A stretch of 64,000 bases of DNA from Schlesneria sphaerica (GCF_044336245.1 NZ_CP172346.1:1116001-1180000), one strand, 5' to 3'; shown: positions 44,810-54,822, numbered from the stretch's first letter. The notes: generated by a model not told the origin, from the letters alone. Translations and numbers: made by a program.

Positions 44810-47224
44810 ATGTCGATCAATGCGTTCGTCGTTTTTGCAGTCGTCGCTCTGTCGAATGCAGAATCGGCCGGTCCCTCGGATGCTCTGGCCCCCGCAAATG
44901 TCACCGCTCCGGGTCACTCCATGCACGGCGAAGCCTTCGACGAAGGCCCCCGGCGGGCCGCAACGCTACTCGGGACCACCGGTCGGGTGACCTTTCCCAT
45001 TTCAACGGCTCAGCCGCGCGTGCAGCAGTTCTTCAATCAGGGGATTGGGCAGTTGCACGGATTCTGGTATTTCGAAGCCGAACGCTCGTTCCGGCAGGCG
45101 GCGATGCTCGATCCCGATTGTGCGATGACCTATTTCGGGATGGCTTTGTCCAACACCAACAATGCCAGCCGTGCGAAAGGGTTCATCGCCGAGGCCGTCA
45201 AACGGAAAGAGAAAGCGACCGATCGCGAACGGCGCTACATCGACGCCCTCGACGCCTGGTACAAGGCTGACGCCGGGGACGAGAAAAAGAAGAAGGACCG
45301 TGCCAGGAATTACGTCCACGCGATCGAGGAAATCATCTATCGCTACCCGGATGACCTGGAAGCCAAAGCGATGCTGGGTCAGGCACTGTGGCAGAACAAA
45401 GGGGATCTGGAGGCAGCGAGCTTTTTCGCAATTGACGCCGTTCTGAAAGAGGTGCTGGCCGAGAATCCCTATCACCCGGTCCATCACTACCGGGTTCATC
45501 TGTGGGACAATGATAAAGCAACCCTGGCGGTGAACTCGGCGGAACGGTGTGGCTTGTCAGCACCGGGGATTGCCCATATGTGGCACATGTCCGGGCACAC
45601 GTTCAGTGAGCTGAATCGCTATTTCGACGCCGTCTGGCACCAGGAAGCGTCGGCTCGCACCGATCATGCCTACATGATGCGTGACATGATCTTCCCCGAC
45701 CGGATTCACAACTTCGCCCACAACAATGAGTGGCTCGTCAGAAACCTGCAGTACATCGGCCGGGTGCATGATGCAATCACGCTGTCCCGCAACACCATCG
45801 AGCTGCCACAGCATCCGAAATACAACAGTTTTCCCGGCGGCAAGAGTGCTCACTTCGGACGAATGAGACTGTTTCAGATCTATTCCCAGTTCGAACTGTG
45901 GGACGCACTGATCGCTGACGCGAAGACACAGAAACTTCCCCCCACCGAAGACGAAACAGAACAGATCAAATATTTCCGTCACCTGGGGCGGGCTTATCTG
46001 CGAAAAGATGATGTCGAGAACGGCCGAATCCAATTGGCAATTCTCGAGCGACGCCTGCAGAAACTGCGACATGAAGCAGACACGGCAGCCGATGAAGCGG
46101 TCGCGAAGGCTCGCTTCGAAGGGGCCGACGCCAAAGCCATCGAAGCGAAGAAGAAAGAGGCAATGCAACCCACTGCAGAGCGACGGCGCATCCTCGAACG
46201 AGCCGTCGACGAGCTGCAGGGACTGATCATGGTCTTACAGGCGAAGTATACCGCTGGTCTGGAACGGCTGACAAAAGCACACGACGTTGACGAAGCCTAT
46301 CTCGCGGACATCGAGGTCTTGGCCGGAAAAACGGAAGCCGCCTTGAAGCGACTGCGAGACTGGGTCGGAAAGAGCAAGAATCAGGTCCGACCTCTGGCGG
46401 CGTTGACTCAATTACTGTGGCGGCAGGGGATGAAAGACGAGGCCCGGCAGACATTTGAATCACTCCGTGCAATTTCCGGAGCGATCGATCTCGACTTGCC
46501 TCCCTTCGCTCGCCTACAGCCCATCGCCCACGAGTTCGGGTTTGGTACTGACTGGCGACAGAAGTTACCCGTCGCTCGGAACGCCGCCGAATTGCCCGAC
46601 CTGACGACACTTGGCCCCTTTACATGGCAACCAAGTGCGGCACCGTCGTGGACTCTGCCCGACGGGGAAGGACAACTCCATTCGCTGGCCGACTTCCGAG
46701 GTAAGCCCTTCATCGCCATTTTTTACCTGGGCTATGGCTGCCTGCACTGTGCCGAACAGCTGAAGGCATTCGCTCCCAAGTACAAGGATTTTGAGGCGGC
46801 CGGGATTTCGATGATTGCCATCAGTTCAGACAATGTTGTGAACCTGAAGAAATCGCAGGAGCGTTACAAATCCGATGGGGAGATGCCGTTCAAACTTCTC
46901 TCCGATGGCTCACTGGAAACCTTCAAGAATTATCATGCCTTTGATGATTTCGAAGAAGCTCCTCTTCACGCCACGGTCTTGATCGATGCGGATGGAAAGA
47001 TCCGGTGGCACGATGTCGGCCCGGATCCGTTTATGAATGTTGACTTCCTGCTGGCGGAATCGAAGCGGTTGCTTTACCCCACCTACATTCAAATGCCACA
47101 TGAACCTGAAGCACCACCAGAACCAGGTCCCGCCGATGCGTTGTCACCGCGGAACGTGTTTCCATCGCCCACCCCTTCACAGAAGCCGGAACCAGAACGT
47201 CGCGAGGTCGCTGCGGGGGGCTGA
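44810..47224 (+). CDS. TPR-repeat protein with C-terminal peroxiredoxin-like domain
   Basis: 804 residues. The ATG has GAGGAGG upstream. The N-terminus is a signal peptide ('AFVVFAVVALSNAESAG'). The first 500 residues are helical and of TPR type ('GFWYFEAERSFRQAAMLDPD', 'AMTYFGMALSNT', 'KYFRHLGRAYLRKDDVENG', 'RPLAALTQLLWRQGMKDEAR'), with an Ala/Glu/Arg/Lys-rich coiled-coil section around residue 420. The last 200 residues are an AhpC/TSA-like thioredoxin fold ('FRGKPFIAIFYLGYGCLHC', a CxxC) continuing with 'MIAISSDNV' and 'HATVLIDADGKIRWHD'. A periplasmic thiol-redox protein that binds partners through its TPR part is plausible. The Pro-rich tail is short. Confidence 0.88.
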   Translation: MSINAFVVFAVVALSNAESAGPSDALAPANVTAPGHSMHGEAFDEGPRRAATLLGTTGRVTFPISTAQPRVQQFFNQGIGQLHGFWYFEAERSFRQAAMLDPDCAMTYFGMALSNTNNASRAKGFIAEAVKRKEKATDRERRYIDALDAWYKADAGDEKKKKDRARNYVHAIEEIIYRYPDDLEAKAMLGQALWQNKGDLEAASFFAIDAVLKEVLAENPYHPVHHYRVHLWDNDKATLAVNSAERCGLSAPGIAHMWHMSGHTFSELNRYFDAVWHQEASARTDHAYMMRDMIFPDRIHNFAHNNEWLVRNLQYIGRVHDAITLSRNTIELPQHPKYNSFPGGKSAHFGRMRLFQIYSQFELWDALIADAKTQKLPPTEDETEQIKYFRHLGRAYLRKDDVENGRIQLAILERRLQKLRHEADTAADEAVAKARFEGADAKAIEAKKKEAMQPTAERRRILERAVDELQGLIMVLQAKYTAGLERLTKAHDVDEAYLADIEVLAGKTEAALKRLRDWVGKSKNQVRPLAALTQLLWRQGMKDEARQTFESLRAISGAIDLDLPPFARLQPIAHEFGFGTDWRQKLPVARNAAELPDLTTLGPFTWQPSAAPSWTLPDGEGQLHSLADFRGKPFIAIFYLGYGCLHCAEQLKAFAPKYKDFEAAGISMIAISSDNVVNLKKSQERYKSDGEMPFKLLSDGSLETFKNYHAFDDFEEAPLHATVLIDADGKIRWHDVGPDPFMNVDFLLAESKRLLYPTYIQMPHEPEAPPEPGPADALSPRNVFPSPTPSQKPEPERREVAAGG

Positions 47225-47747
47225 TGGTGTCGTCGTCTGCTCAAAGTGCTCTTCGGGATATATACCACGTTAATCGATCGTGCTCCTCTACCGCGTTCTC
47301 AGTGGAATGGAGGACTTCGCTGGCGAGCAATGCTCACGAAGATGAACGAGTTGTTAATTGGGGTTGTGAGGTTCCCCTTGAGGTGCATCGCAAGTTCACC
47401 TCTCCTGACAGCGCGGTACAGCAGGGTTGGAATGTTTGGGCGCGCTCCAGGCGAGTCGGTTGATTTCTGTCGACAACAGTCGCCCAGCGACACCGCGTTT
47501 GAAAGAATTCAAACGGCGGAACGACGAGGTTCAAAGTTGGCTGCCCCGTTGAGCGGCGGAGGAACAGGTCCTCTCATTAGGCAGCGAAAACCCTGAGTCA
47601 CGGAGACAGGCACGGGTATTGACGCTGTCGTGCGAAGGAGAAAGAGCGGGGTCATTCAGAGGCGGGAACCGGTGGGACATCAGTTCCCGCACCGGTAGAA
47701 ACGAAGTGATCGCGGCCCGTTTTCGACGCCCGCGATCGAGGAGGTGT
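47225..47747. other. Intergenic region between convergent genes
   Basis: About 520 bases without a supported gene. A weak hairpin (GGGAACCGGTGGG ... CCCGCACCGG) is at about 47,664-47,697 without a T-tract. Confidence 0.4.
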
Positions 47748-48239
47748 TCACCAGGACTCTTTTTCGTAGTTGACAGGCGTGACCTGATGCGTTTTCTGGA
47801 TGGAAATCGTCCCTTCAGGATCTCGCAACATGTCAAATTCTGGATCGAGAAATCGATCAGGCATCGAATACTCGGCGACGTCTTCGCCGAAGAAGACCTG
47901 ATGAATCGAAGGAATCGATACAGCGACCATCAGGATCACGGCCAGACTCATTACGGTCGCCGGGACCCAACCATTGAAACGATCCCGTCGACGCGATCCT
48001 TCCCAGTCAGAGATTTTTGTGACCAGTCCCGGCCACAGACTGGCAGATCGGGATTCGGGAGCACGTGCCTGAGATGAACACGCCTGCAGCACGTCCATAC
48101 TCGCCTGCAAACTCTTCAAGTGCCGGTCGCAATCCCGACATTGCGTTAAATGACTGGCGACATCGGCATTACTCGCCGCATCAGGCAGGTCCTGACCTAC
48201 CCAAAGGGAAAGCAGTTCTTTTGCACGCCGACAATCCAT
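47748..48239 (-). CDS. Zinc-finger anti-sigma factor with one membrane span
   Basis: 163 residues. The N-terminal zinc anti-sigma (ZAS) domain has 'MDCRRAKELLSLWVGQDLP' and 'VASHLTQCRDCDRH', giving the Cys and the HxxxCxxC pattern (H30, C34, C37). A single hydrophobic segment ('WVPATVMSLAVILMVAVSIP', about 89-108) places the remaining C-terminal 55 residues outside the cytoplasm. Its ATG shares one base with the stop codon of the ECF sigma gene upstream (TAATG), a sign of translational coupling. It should hold that sigma factor inactive until a signal acts. Confidence 0.9.
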   Translation of the reverse strand: MDCRRAKELLSLWVGQDLPDAASNADVASHLTQCRDCDRHLKSLQASMDVLQACSSQARAPESRSASLWPGLVTKISDWEGSRRRDRFNGWVPATVMSLAVILMVAVSIPSIHQVFFGEDVAEYSMPDRFLDPEFDMLRDPEGTISIQKTHQVTPVNYEKESW

Positions 48240-49015
48240 TATTCCTTACCCTTTCGTCGTTTCTGCCCCCCGGATTTCGGAGGGGGATCGAATGCACCTG
48301 GCAATTCTTTACCGTCAAATTTGTCTTGTTTTTCCGAGCGATTCACCGTCTGAATGCCGCCCTCCACTGGTGGGCGAAGTCCTTCAGCAGCGTTCGCATC
48401 TCCACCCTGCCCGTCCCGTCGTTTGACCCACAAGTCGTGAAACAGTGCGCGGGCCTCAGCCAACCTCCAGCGGACAGTCGCTTCCTTACGTTCCAGTATC
48501 GTTGCAATTTCCGAAGTGGAAAAGTTTTGCAATTCTCGCAGCATCAGAACGATCCGGTAGTTTTCCGGAATCTGATCCAGGATCGCAGCGACTTCCTGTT
48601 CGAGATCCAGCTGCTGCCGCGGATCAGCAACGGCAGGATCGGGATCTCGTTCCGTCCCTCGCTCGGAAAACAGCAACCACCACCCGCGCCGCTTTCGCCG
48701 GCGGAGGTAATCTAATGTCTGATTCACACCGATTCGAAACAACCACGGACCGAAGCGCCGAGCGGGGTCGAACTGAGCCAATCGCTGATAGGCCTTCAGG
48801 AAGGATTCCTGAGCCAGGTCTTCTGCCAGTTCCTGACTTTTGACAAATTGCAAAATGACCCGAATCAGCCTTCTTTCGTAGCGAGTAACCAGTTCACCGA
48901 ATGCGGACTGACTCCCACGGCGCGCCTCTTCCACCAGCCGCGACTCTTGAGTCGCACTGGCGGCGTCTTCCAGTCCGGAAAGACTGTTGTCCGGTTGCGT
49001 CATTGTGTTTCGCAA
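48239..49015 (-). CDS. ECF-type RNA polymerase sigma factor
   Basis: 258 residues. Sigma region 2 lies at about residues 42-107 ('FGELVTRYERRLIRVILQF', 'ELAEDLAQESFLKAYQRL', 'GPWLFRIGVNQTLDYLRR'). Region 4 is at about 137-190 ('IPENYRIVLMLRELQNFST', 'EIATILERKEATVRWRL'). There is no region 1 or 3. A hydrophilic tail of about 65 residues, rich in Gly, Lys and Pro, follows and is unusual for a minimal ECF factor. The gene overlaps the anti-sigma gene by one base. The neighbour upstream on the same strand is the PSCyt1/DUF1549/DUF1553 gene, whose end lies 85 bases from the sigma start. Targets are not known. Confidence 0.93.
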   Translation of the reverse strand: MRNTMTQPDNSLSGLEDAASATQESRLVEEARRGSQSAFGELVTRYERRLIRVILQFVKSQELAEDLAQESFLKAYQRLAQFDPARRFGPWLFRIGVNQTLDYLRRRKRRGWWLLFSERGTERDPDPAVADPRQQLDLEQEVAAILDQIPENYRIVLMLRELQNFSTSEIATILERKEATVRWRLAEARALFHDLWVKRRDGQGGDANAAEGLRPPVEGGIQTVNRSEKQDKFDGKELPGAFDPPPKSGGQKRRKGKE

Positions 49016-49099
49016 TCAGTCATCCTCCGCTGTGACTACGAACTTGTGACGCAGAGTGTTGGAGAATGATCGAAAAAAGTGACCTGATTTTGATCGGCG

Positions 49100-52000
49100 T
49101 TAATCGATAAAAACAAACTCGTTGAGATTCATGAGGACGCGACAGAGACTGTCCAATCCGTGCGATTCCGTATAGGTGACCAGTTCGTCGAGTTCCGTTG
49201 GAGTTGGCGAACGGGAAAGTGCCAGTCGAAACGCCGTCCGGACCTGCCCTGTCAGGTCGTGCTGCTCGCTGGCCACGCGTTGTGCCATATACTTTTCCAT
49301 CGTCAGCATCAGGCGGTTGTTCCACATGGCAAGTGCCTGAAGGGCGGTGACGGTTTCGTTCCGTTTGTCGACACTCATCGATGGATCGGCGCAATCCAGT
49401 GTCGTCATGAAGGGTTGGGGCTGGGAACGAACCAGAAAACGGTAAACCGAACGCCGATGAATCCTGGGATCTTCTGCATCATGAAGCTGATATTCATAGT
49501 GAGGCGAATGTTCGGGCTTTTCGACGACAAAGTCCTGAAAGGCAGGTCCCCCCAGATGAGGATTCAGCTTGCCCGAAATGTGCAATACCGCGTCTCGAAC
49601 CGATTCCGCCTCCAGTCGGCGCCGGTTCATTCGCCAGAGGTAGATGTTGCTGGCATCCACCGCCGCAGGGTTCACCGGTTCCGTAGCGCCGGGGTGCGTA
49701 GCAGAGGTCGGCTGAGAGTCCCCTTGATCAAGTCCACTGCTCTGTCGATACGTGGCGCTACACAGGATGAGCCGATGCAATCGCTTGAAACTCTGTCCCC
49801 CATCCCGAAATTCGACAGCCAGCCAGTCAAGAAGTTCCGGGTGAGAAGGAAGCTGGCCCATGCGTCCGAAATCATTGGGAGAATCGACGATTCCCCGTCC
49901 AAAATGATAGAGCCAAAGGCGATTGACGATTGATCTCCAGGTGAGCGGATTTTCATTCGCTGTAATCCACCGGGCGAACGCCACCCGCCGCTGACCTTCG
50001 GAATGATCTTCGGGCAGGACCAATTCTCCCGGTTGATCCTGACGAAGCGGGACGACTCCGGGTACGACTTCTTTCAGGGGTTTACGAACATCACCACGGG
50101 CCAGCACGTGGATCGGGCGTGGCTTCCCGCCTGACGGTCCGGTCCCCGTAAACGTCCCGCTTCCCGAATAGACCATCCCCGAATACACCTGATGCGGTGC
50201 GGGCAGCGTGGCAAGCTGGGAGGTTGTCTCAGCCACTTCCTGTTGAACGTCCGAGAGTCGCTTCCGCATCAACGAATCAATCTTACTCTTCAGCAATTCT
50301 TCCCTGAGTTGAGAGAGTTCTGCCAGAGAACTCTCGTGCGACGGCTCGACACCCACAAAATAGCCATCGACCAGATTGGATTTTTGCCAGCGAGGAGGTG
50401 CTTCAATGGAATCGAGTGCCCGCACCGGTTTGCCTTGAGCGAGATTGGCTCCCGTCCCGTCGAAGACACTCAATTCCGCCAGCGCAAAGATGAAGTCATT
50501 CTGACGTTCTGCAAGCCGTGTCGCCGTCACCCGGACGAATCGCCCCTGCACTTCGGGGAAGGTCACTCGCAGCGGTGTGACGCCTGGATTCTTCAGGTCA
50601 TCCTGTGTGTGGTCTCGAACACAGATGACAGACCCGGAAAAAGATTCGTCATCACTGACTTCAATTTTCAGTCGCAGCGGGAAGCCGAATCCCGCACCGA
50701 TGTTATTGAAGTCATCGTGACAGCCAACGATTCGTACCTCATTGATCGATTCGGATTGCCCGAGATCAACCTGAACCCATTTGGATTGATCCGCAGTCGA
50801 TTCAATCTGACTGTGATAGCCGAACTGAGCCGCGAGGGGATGTATTGCTGGTTGGCTCGCCGTCGCAATCTGTGCATTAAGCTGCTCCAGTTCATCTCCG
50901 CCAAGTTCCTTCACATTCGCTTCCAGCTGACGGAGCTGAGTTCTCGCAGCAATTTGGCGAGCCTGAAGTTCAGTTCGTTTTCCGGCGACATGGGGATCAA
51001 TGTCGTACGCCCGGTCGGCTCGATCGAGGGCCGCGAAAATCGCCTGCAGGCGATAATAGTCTTCCTGCACGACAGGGTCGAATTTGTGGTTATGACAGCG
51101 GGCACACTGCACTGTCAGGCTGAGAAATGTATTGCACGCGTTCGAGACCATATCATCGCGATCGAGCATTCGCGCGATCATGCCGTCGGTTTTGCTTTCC
51201 GGGACTTCGGCGTGGCCGATAAAGTCCCACGGTCCGGCGGCGATGAAACCGGTGGCTGTCACAGCATCGGCATCAAACGGGGCCAGGATATCGCCAGCCA
51301 GCTGCTCTTGAATGAACTGGGCATACGGCTTATCCGTATTGAATGCACGAATGACGTAGTCGCGATAAGGCCATGCATTGGGTCGGGGTTTGTCTTTGTC
51401 GTAGCCATGGGTATCACCGTAGTGCACGACATCCAGCCAGTGCCGAGCCCAGCGTTCGCCGTAGTGCGGAGAAGCCAGCAACCGGTCCACCAGATTTTCG
51501 TAGGCGTTCGGATCCGTGTCGGCAACGAATGCATCCACTTCGTCGGGATCAGGAGGCAACCCAGTCAAATCAAAATAAAGGCGTCGCGCCAGTGTACGGC
51601 GATCTGCTTCAGGGGAAAGCTGCAGCCCTTTCTGCTGCAGCCGGGCGACGATGAACGCATCAATCGGCGAACTGAAACGGGTCTGCTGGCCCGCGGACGG
51701 AATCCCGGGTCGGACGAGCGGCTTCAGCGACCACCAGTCGTACTTGTCAGCCAGTTTTGCCTTGTCCACGCCGTCCGGCCAGGCTGCTCCCTGATCGATC
51801 CAGCGTTGGATCAGTTCAATTTCCGCCGGAGAAAGCGGGTCACCTTCCGGAGGCATCCGGTCGGCCTCCGTGCTGCGGATTCGCTCGAGCAACTGGCTGC
51901 GGGAACTCTCACCTGGAAGGATGACCGTTCCGGAATCCCCTCCTGCCAGCGCAGTCGATTTCACATCCAGGCGAAGACCGCTCTTAGAGGACTTTTCGCC

Positions 52001-52198
52001 GTGACAATCAACACATCGTGAAGCAAGGATTGGTTGGATATCGCGAACGAAATCGACTTGTTCGGACTCTGCATCTGCGCCAAATAGTAATGCACCACGA
52101 AGCGTGAAGATGAGGATTCCGACGACCAATGCAGGGCGGGCCAAACGAAAGTCGGCAGGCAAACGACAGCGGTTCCGGGTATGCCTGGGTCGGTTCAT
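49100..52198 (-). CDS. Planctomycete PSCyt1/DUF1549/DUF1553 cytochrome-type protein
   Basis: 1,032 residues with a signal ('FTLRGALLFGADAES'). The PSCyt1 domain (about 48-135) carries 'ILASRCVDCHGEKSSK', a CxxCH c-heme site, followed by 'RMPPEGDPLSPAEIELI'. DUF1549 (PSCyt2) is at about 175-390, including 'YFDLTGLPPDPDEVDAFV' and a second CxxCH-like 'VQCARCHNHKFDPV'. A middle part of about 250 residues looks like a discoidin/F5-8 carbohydrate-binding module. DUF1553 (PSD1) fills the C-terminal third ('WRSIVNRLWLYHFGRGIVD', 'RQSSG', 'RRLEAESVRDAVL'). The protein is periplasmic; its biochemical role is unknown, but it is often found beside DUF1501/sulfatase genes, which are absent here. Confidence 0.95.
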   Translation of the reverse strand: MNRPRHTRNRCRLPADFRLARPALVVGILIFTLRGALLFGADAESEQVDFVRDIQPILASRCVDCHGEKSSKSGLRLDVKSTALAGGDSGTVILPGESSRSQLLERIRSTEADRMPPEGDPLSPAEIELIQRWIDQGAAWPDGVDKAKLADKYDWWSLKPLVRPGIPSAGQQTRFSSPIDAFIVARLQQKGLQLSPEADRRTLARRLYFDLTGLPPDPDEVDAFVADTDPNAYENLVDRLLASPHYGERWARHWLDVVHYGDTHGYDKDKPRPNAWPYRDYVIRAFNTDKPYAQFIQEQLAGDILAPFDADAVTATGFIAAGPWDFIGHAEVPESKTDGMIARMLDRDDMVSNACNTFLSLTVQCARCHNHKFDPVVQEDYYRLQAIFAALDRADRAYDIDPHVAGKRTELQARQIAARTQLRQLEANVKELGGDELEQLNAQIATASQPAIHPLAAQFGYHSQIESTADQSKWVQVDLGQSESINEVRIVGCHDDFNNIGAGFGFPLRLKIEVSDDESFSGSVICVRDHTQDDLKNPGVTPLRVTFPEVQGRFVRVTATRLAERQNDFIFALAELSVFDGTGANLAQGKPVRALDSIEAPPRWQKSNLVDGYFVGVEPSHESSLAELSQLREELLKSKIDSLMRKRLSDVQQEVAETTSQLATLPAPHQVYSGMVYSGSGTFTGTGPSGGKPRPIHVLARGDVRKPLKEVVPGVVPLRQDQPGELVLPEDHSEGQRRVAFARWITANENPLTWRSIVNRLWLYHFGRGIVDSPNDFGRMGQLPSHPELLDWLAVEFRDGGQSFKRLHRLILCSATYRQSSGLDQGDSQPTSATHPGATEPVNPAAVDASNIYLWRMNRRRLEAESVRDAVLHISGKLNPHLGGPAFQDFVVEKPEHSPHYEYQLHDAEDPRIHRRSVYRFLVRSQPQPFMTTLDCADPSMSVDKRNETVTALQALAMWNNRLMLTMEKYMAQRVASEQHDLTGQVRTAFRLALSRSPTPTELDELVTYTESHGLDSLCRVLMNLNEFVFID

Positions 52199-52698
52199 TC
52201 GAGTGTTCTCGCAGTGCCGCAGGCCCGGTTCATGAGCCTTCGATCAATTGACAGTCCAACTAATGAGAGAGACTCAATTCTATCGAAAACAAGGGAATGC
52301 GCAAATCCTCACCACGCCGTCAGCCGGCGATTCGCCACTTACGGTTCAGGGTAAAACTGGAGTCTGAATGGAATACAGGCGGGGGGACTTCGATCCAGGC
52401 TGTCCACGATGCAACTGTCATCAAATGGGTTCACCCCAATCGGATGAGCAGATCAACGAAGCCCGAAGCCGTCGCCGATTCCCCGTGAGATCCTTCGCCA
52501 GATGCGGTTATACGAGCGCGGTACAACCGGGAAACGATATCTCGAACGTCTATGCAAGTTCCGAAGCTTTAGAGCCTTCGTGTGAGCGTTTACCCGATGC
52601 ACCCTGTCGGAATTCGCAGGCCCAAAATACGATTCCGTCGATGCAACGCTGCGAAGGAACACTGTGAAGGAACTCGACCTTGATCAAAAAGCGATTCA
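52199..52698. other. Intergenic region, nothing recognised
   Basis: About 500 bases between two minus-strand genes. It should contain the promoter of the PSCyt1 protein gene. Short frames have no features. Confidence 0.4.
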
Positions 52699-53709
52699 TC
52701 AGAAATCGGCGTCCAGCACGATGCGATAGCGCGCCTTACCTGCTTTCAGTCTGTCGAACGCTTCATTGATCTGGGCCATCGGGAAATGTTCCGTCTGCGG
52801 AGTGATACTATGGCGAGCCGCAAACTCGAGCATATTTTCGATCGCCCCTGGCGAACCTGTAGGGGAGCCAGAAACCTGCTGCTGTCCGAAGATCAACCGG
52901 ATGGCCGAGACAGGAACCGGTTGCTGGATGGCGCCCACGAAATGCATCCGGCCATTCGGGCCCAACGTTCCGATAAGGCTGTCCCAGTCCAGAGGAACGT
53001 TGGTCGTGATGATCAGCAGATCGAGCGTTCCGGCCAATTTCTGGATGCCAGCGGCGTCGCGACTGGAGACCACCTGGTGGGCACCGAATCCGCGGGCCTC
53101 GTCGAACTTGCTTTCATTGGATGTGAAAGCCGTCACGTGGCAACCATACGCCTTGGCAAACTTCAGTCCCAGATGCCCCAGCCCGCCAATGCCAACCACG
53201 CCGACACGAGAAGTAGGCTTGGCATACATCGCCAAGGGATTGAAGACAGTGATACCACCACAGAGTAAGGGGCCCGCTTCTTTTGAATCGAGCCCTTCCG
53301 GCAAGGGAATTGCCCAAGACCAGTGCGACCGGACTCGACTCGCAAAACCGCCATAGTGGCCGATGATCGTTGGCTGAGCTTGTGCACAAAGATGATGTGA
53401 ACCCGACTTGCATGATCGGCAGTGCTGACAGCTTCCGGCATTCCAGCCGATGCCAACGTGCTGCCCCACTTTCAGTCCTTTGGCCGCCGAACCGACTTCA
53501 ACGACACGACCGATGACTTCGTGCCCCAGGATCGCCGGATATCGCGACATCCCCCATTCATCATTCAATACGGAGAGGTCAGAATGACAGATTCCACAGT
53601 TTTCGACTTGAACTTCAACCTCTTCGGCCCCGAGTGAGCCGATATCGATCTGTTCGCGAACGAACTTCTGCCCTGCTGACTTACCGACCCATGCATTGAT
53701 GACTGACAT
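52699..53709 (-). CDS. Zinc-dependent alcohol dehydrogenase
   Basis: 336 residues from ATG 53709 (AGGAAG upstream); a longer in-frame start at 53838 adds 43 residues that do not belong to the fold. Catalytic zinc ligands are C38, H63/E64 and C150. The structural zinc site is C94, C97, C100 and C108. The nucleotide fold has 'GVVGIGGLGHLGLKFAKAYG' (G-x-G-x-x-G). This is the medium-chain YahK/AdhA-like class, which usually prefers NADP(H) and aldehydes or aromatic alcohols as substrates. It is cytoplasmic. Neighbour upstream: PiT-type transporter gene with 156 bases between. No regulation is visible. Confidence 0.93.
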   Translation of the reverse strand: MSVINAWVGKSAGQKFVREQIDIGSLGAEEVEVQVENCGICHSDLSVLNDEWGMSRYPAILGHEVIGRVVEVGSAAKGLKVGQHVGIGWNAGSCQHCRSCKSGSHHLCAQAQPTIIGHYGGFASRVRSHWSWAIPLPEGLDSKEAGPLLCGGITVFNPLAMYAKPTSRVGVVGIGGLGHLGLKFAKAYGCHVTAFTSNESKFDEARGFGAHQVVSSRDAAGIQKLAGTLDLLIITTNVPLDWDSLIGTLGPNGRMHFVGAIQQPVPVSAIRLIFGQQQVSGSPTGSPGAIENMLEFAARHSITPQTEHFPMAQINEAFDRLKAGKARYRIVLDADF

Positions 53710-53865
53710 TGCATTCTTCCTGTCCGGTGAAATTGAAGTGGCCACGGAACGCAATTCTATTGCGAGAAGAAAGCAGAAAAAAGGACATAGATTTAAAGCT
53801 GCATAACAACATACCGACACGCCGCTGCCGAAAGACAAACAAAAGCACGTCTGCCCACCGCTCGC

Positions 53866-54822
53866 CTAGACGCGAGAGATCATCAAGTAAGCAATAGCCG
53901 CGAGGAGGGCTCCGCAGGGGACCGTGCTGACCCAGGCGACAAGGATTTCCACCACCTTGCGCCAGTGGGCCTGTCGAGTCACGACACCGATCCCCAGCAA
54001 CGACCCAACACTGACATGCGTCGTACTCACCGGCAAGCTGTGGAAACTTGCTGTCGTGACCAGGCCTGCAGTGACCAGCGAGGCAGCGAAGCCCTGACCG
54101 GGATTCATAGCCGTCACCTTTTTCCCCAACGTTTCCGCCACCTTGTCCGCGTCGAGCAACCCTCCCAGCGCAATCATGACTGCGACCGCTAGATAGCCCC
54201 AGCGCATGTCCAGATGAGGAACGGTCAAAAGCAGTGCGGCCATTTTGGGCGTATCGTTGAGTCCTCGCGCAAAGCTGGCTGCACCGGCGCTGAGATAATG
54301 CAGGACGTCCAGGGTTCGCGTCCGATGATCGGGCGCGAGACGGAGGCATTTTAAAATGAGATACGAAACTCCCCCCAGCGATGCTGCGACAGCAGGACTG
54401 AAAAAAAGTGGAAACAAAAAGTTCTTTCCGAGGGCCTCGAAATGGACTTCCGTGCCGTTTCCCGCCAGTCCCGCTCCCATGAGTGCTCCGACCAGTGCAT
54501 GCGTCGTGGAGACGGGGAAACCCAGTCGCGTCGCGAAGAAGCTGGTGAGTGCCGCTCCGATAGCGACGGCGGCAAGAAACTCGGGCGACTCGATTAACGT
54601 GTCCGGAACGATGCCCCGGCCGCTGAATTTTTTGAGCAAGCCTTCCGCAATAAAGGCGGCTGCGATGGACCCGGCAAATGTCGTTGCCGTTCCCCACCAC
54701 AGCGCGGTGCGTAAGGTCGTTGTACCGCTACCGTACAACGACGCAACGCCCTTGAAATTGGCATTCGCCCCGTTTGTAAAAGCGACGAAACCAACGGCCA
54801 GTACAAGAATCAGAATAAGCAC
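53866..54822 (-). CDS. PiT-family anion permease (phosphate or sulfate)
   Basis: 318 residues, about ten membrane spans. Both PiT signatures are present: 'FVAFTNGANANFKGVASL' in the first half and 'SFARGLNDTPKMAALLL' in the second. The paired 'GFPVSTTHALVGALMG' and 'SLPVSTTHVSVGSLLG' repeats show the inverted duplication of the family. Most members carry phosphate with H+ or Na+, but the CysP branch carries sulfate. The gene starts 10 bases after the stop of a secreted double-rhodanese gene, so the two form an operon. That context favours a sulfur oxyanion, as inference. Confidence 0.9.
   Translation of the reverse strand: MLILILVLAVGFVAFTNGANANFKGVASLYGSGTTTLRTALWWGTATTFAGSIAAAFIAEGLLKKFSGRGIVPDTLIESPEFLAAVAIGAALTSFFATRLGFPVSTTHALVGALMGAGLAGNGTEVHFEALGKNFLFPLFFSPAVAASLGGVSYLILKCLRLAPDHRTRTLDVLHYLSAGAASFARGLNDTPKMAALLLTVPHLDMRWGYLAVAVMIALGGLLDADKVAETLGKKVTAMNPGQGFAASLVTAGLVTTASFHSLPVSTTHVSVGSLLGIGVVTRQAHWRKVVEILVAWVSTVPCGALLAAIAYLMISRV

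Noticed and set aside
44471..44926. A 151-codon minus-strand frame upstream of the TPR/peroxiredoxin gene
   Set aside because: It overlaps the start of that gene on the opposite strand and is Arg/Ser/Thr-rich without features.
50192..52021. A 609-codon open frame on the plus strand
   Set aside because: It is antisense to the well-supported PSCyt1/DUF1549/DUF1553 gene, has no domain features and arises from its GC-rich codon bias.
53681..54700. A 339-codon minus-strand frame overlapping the PiT permease gene
   Set aside because: Same strand, different frame. The PiT frame has both family signatures, while this one is Arg/Ser-rich without any motif.
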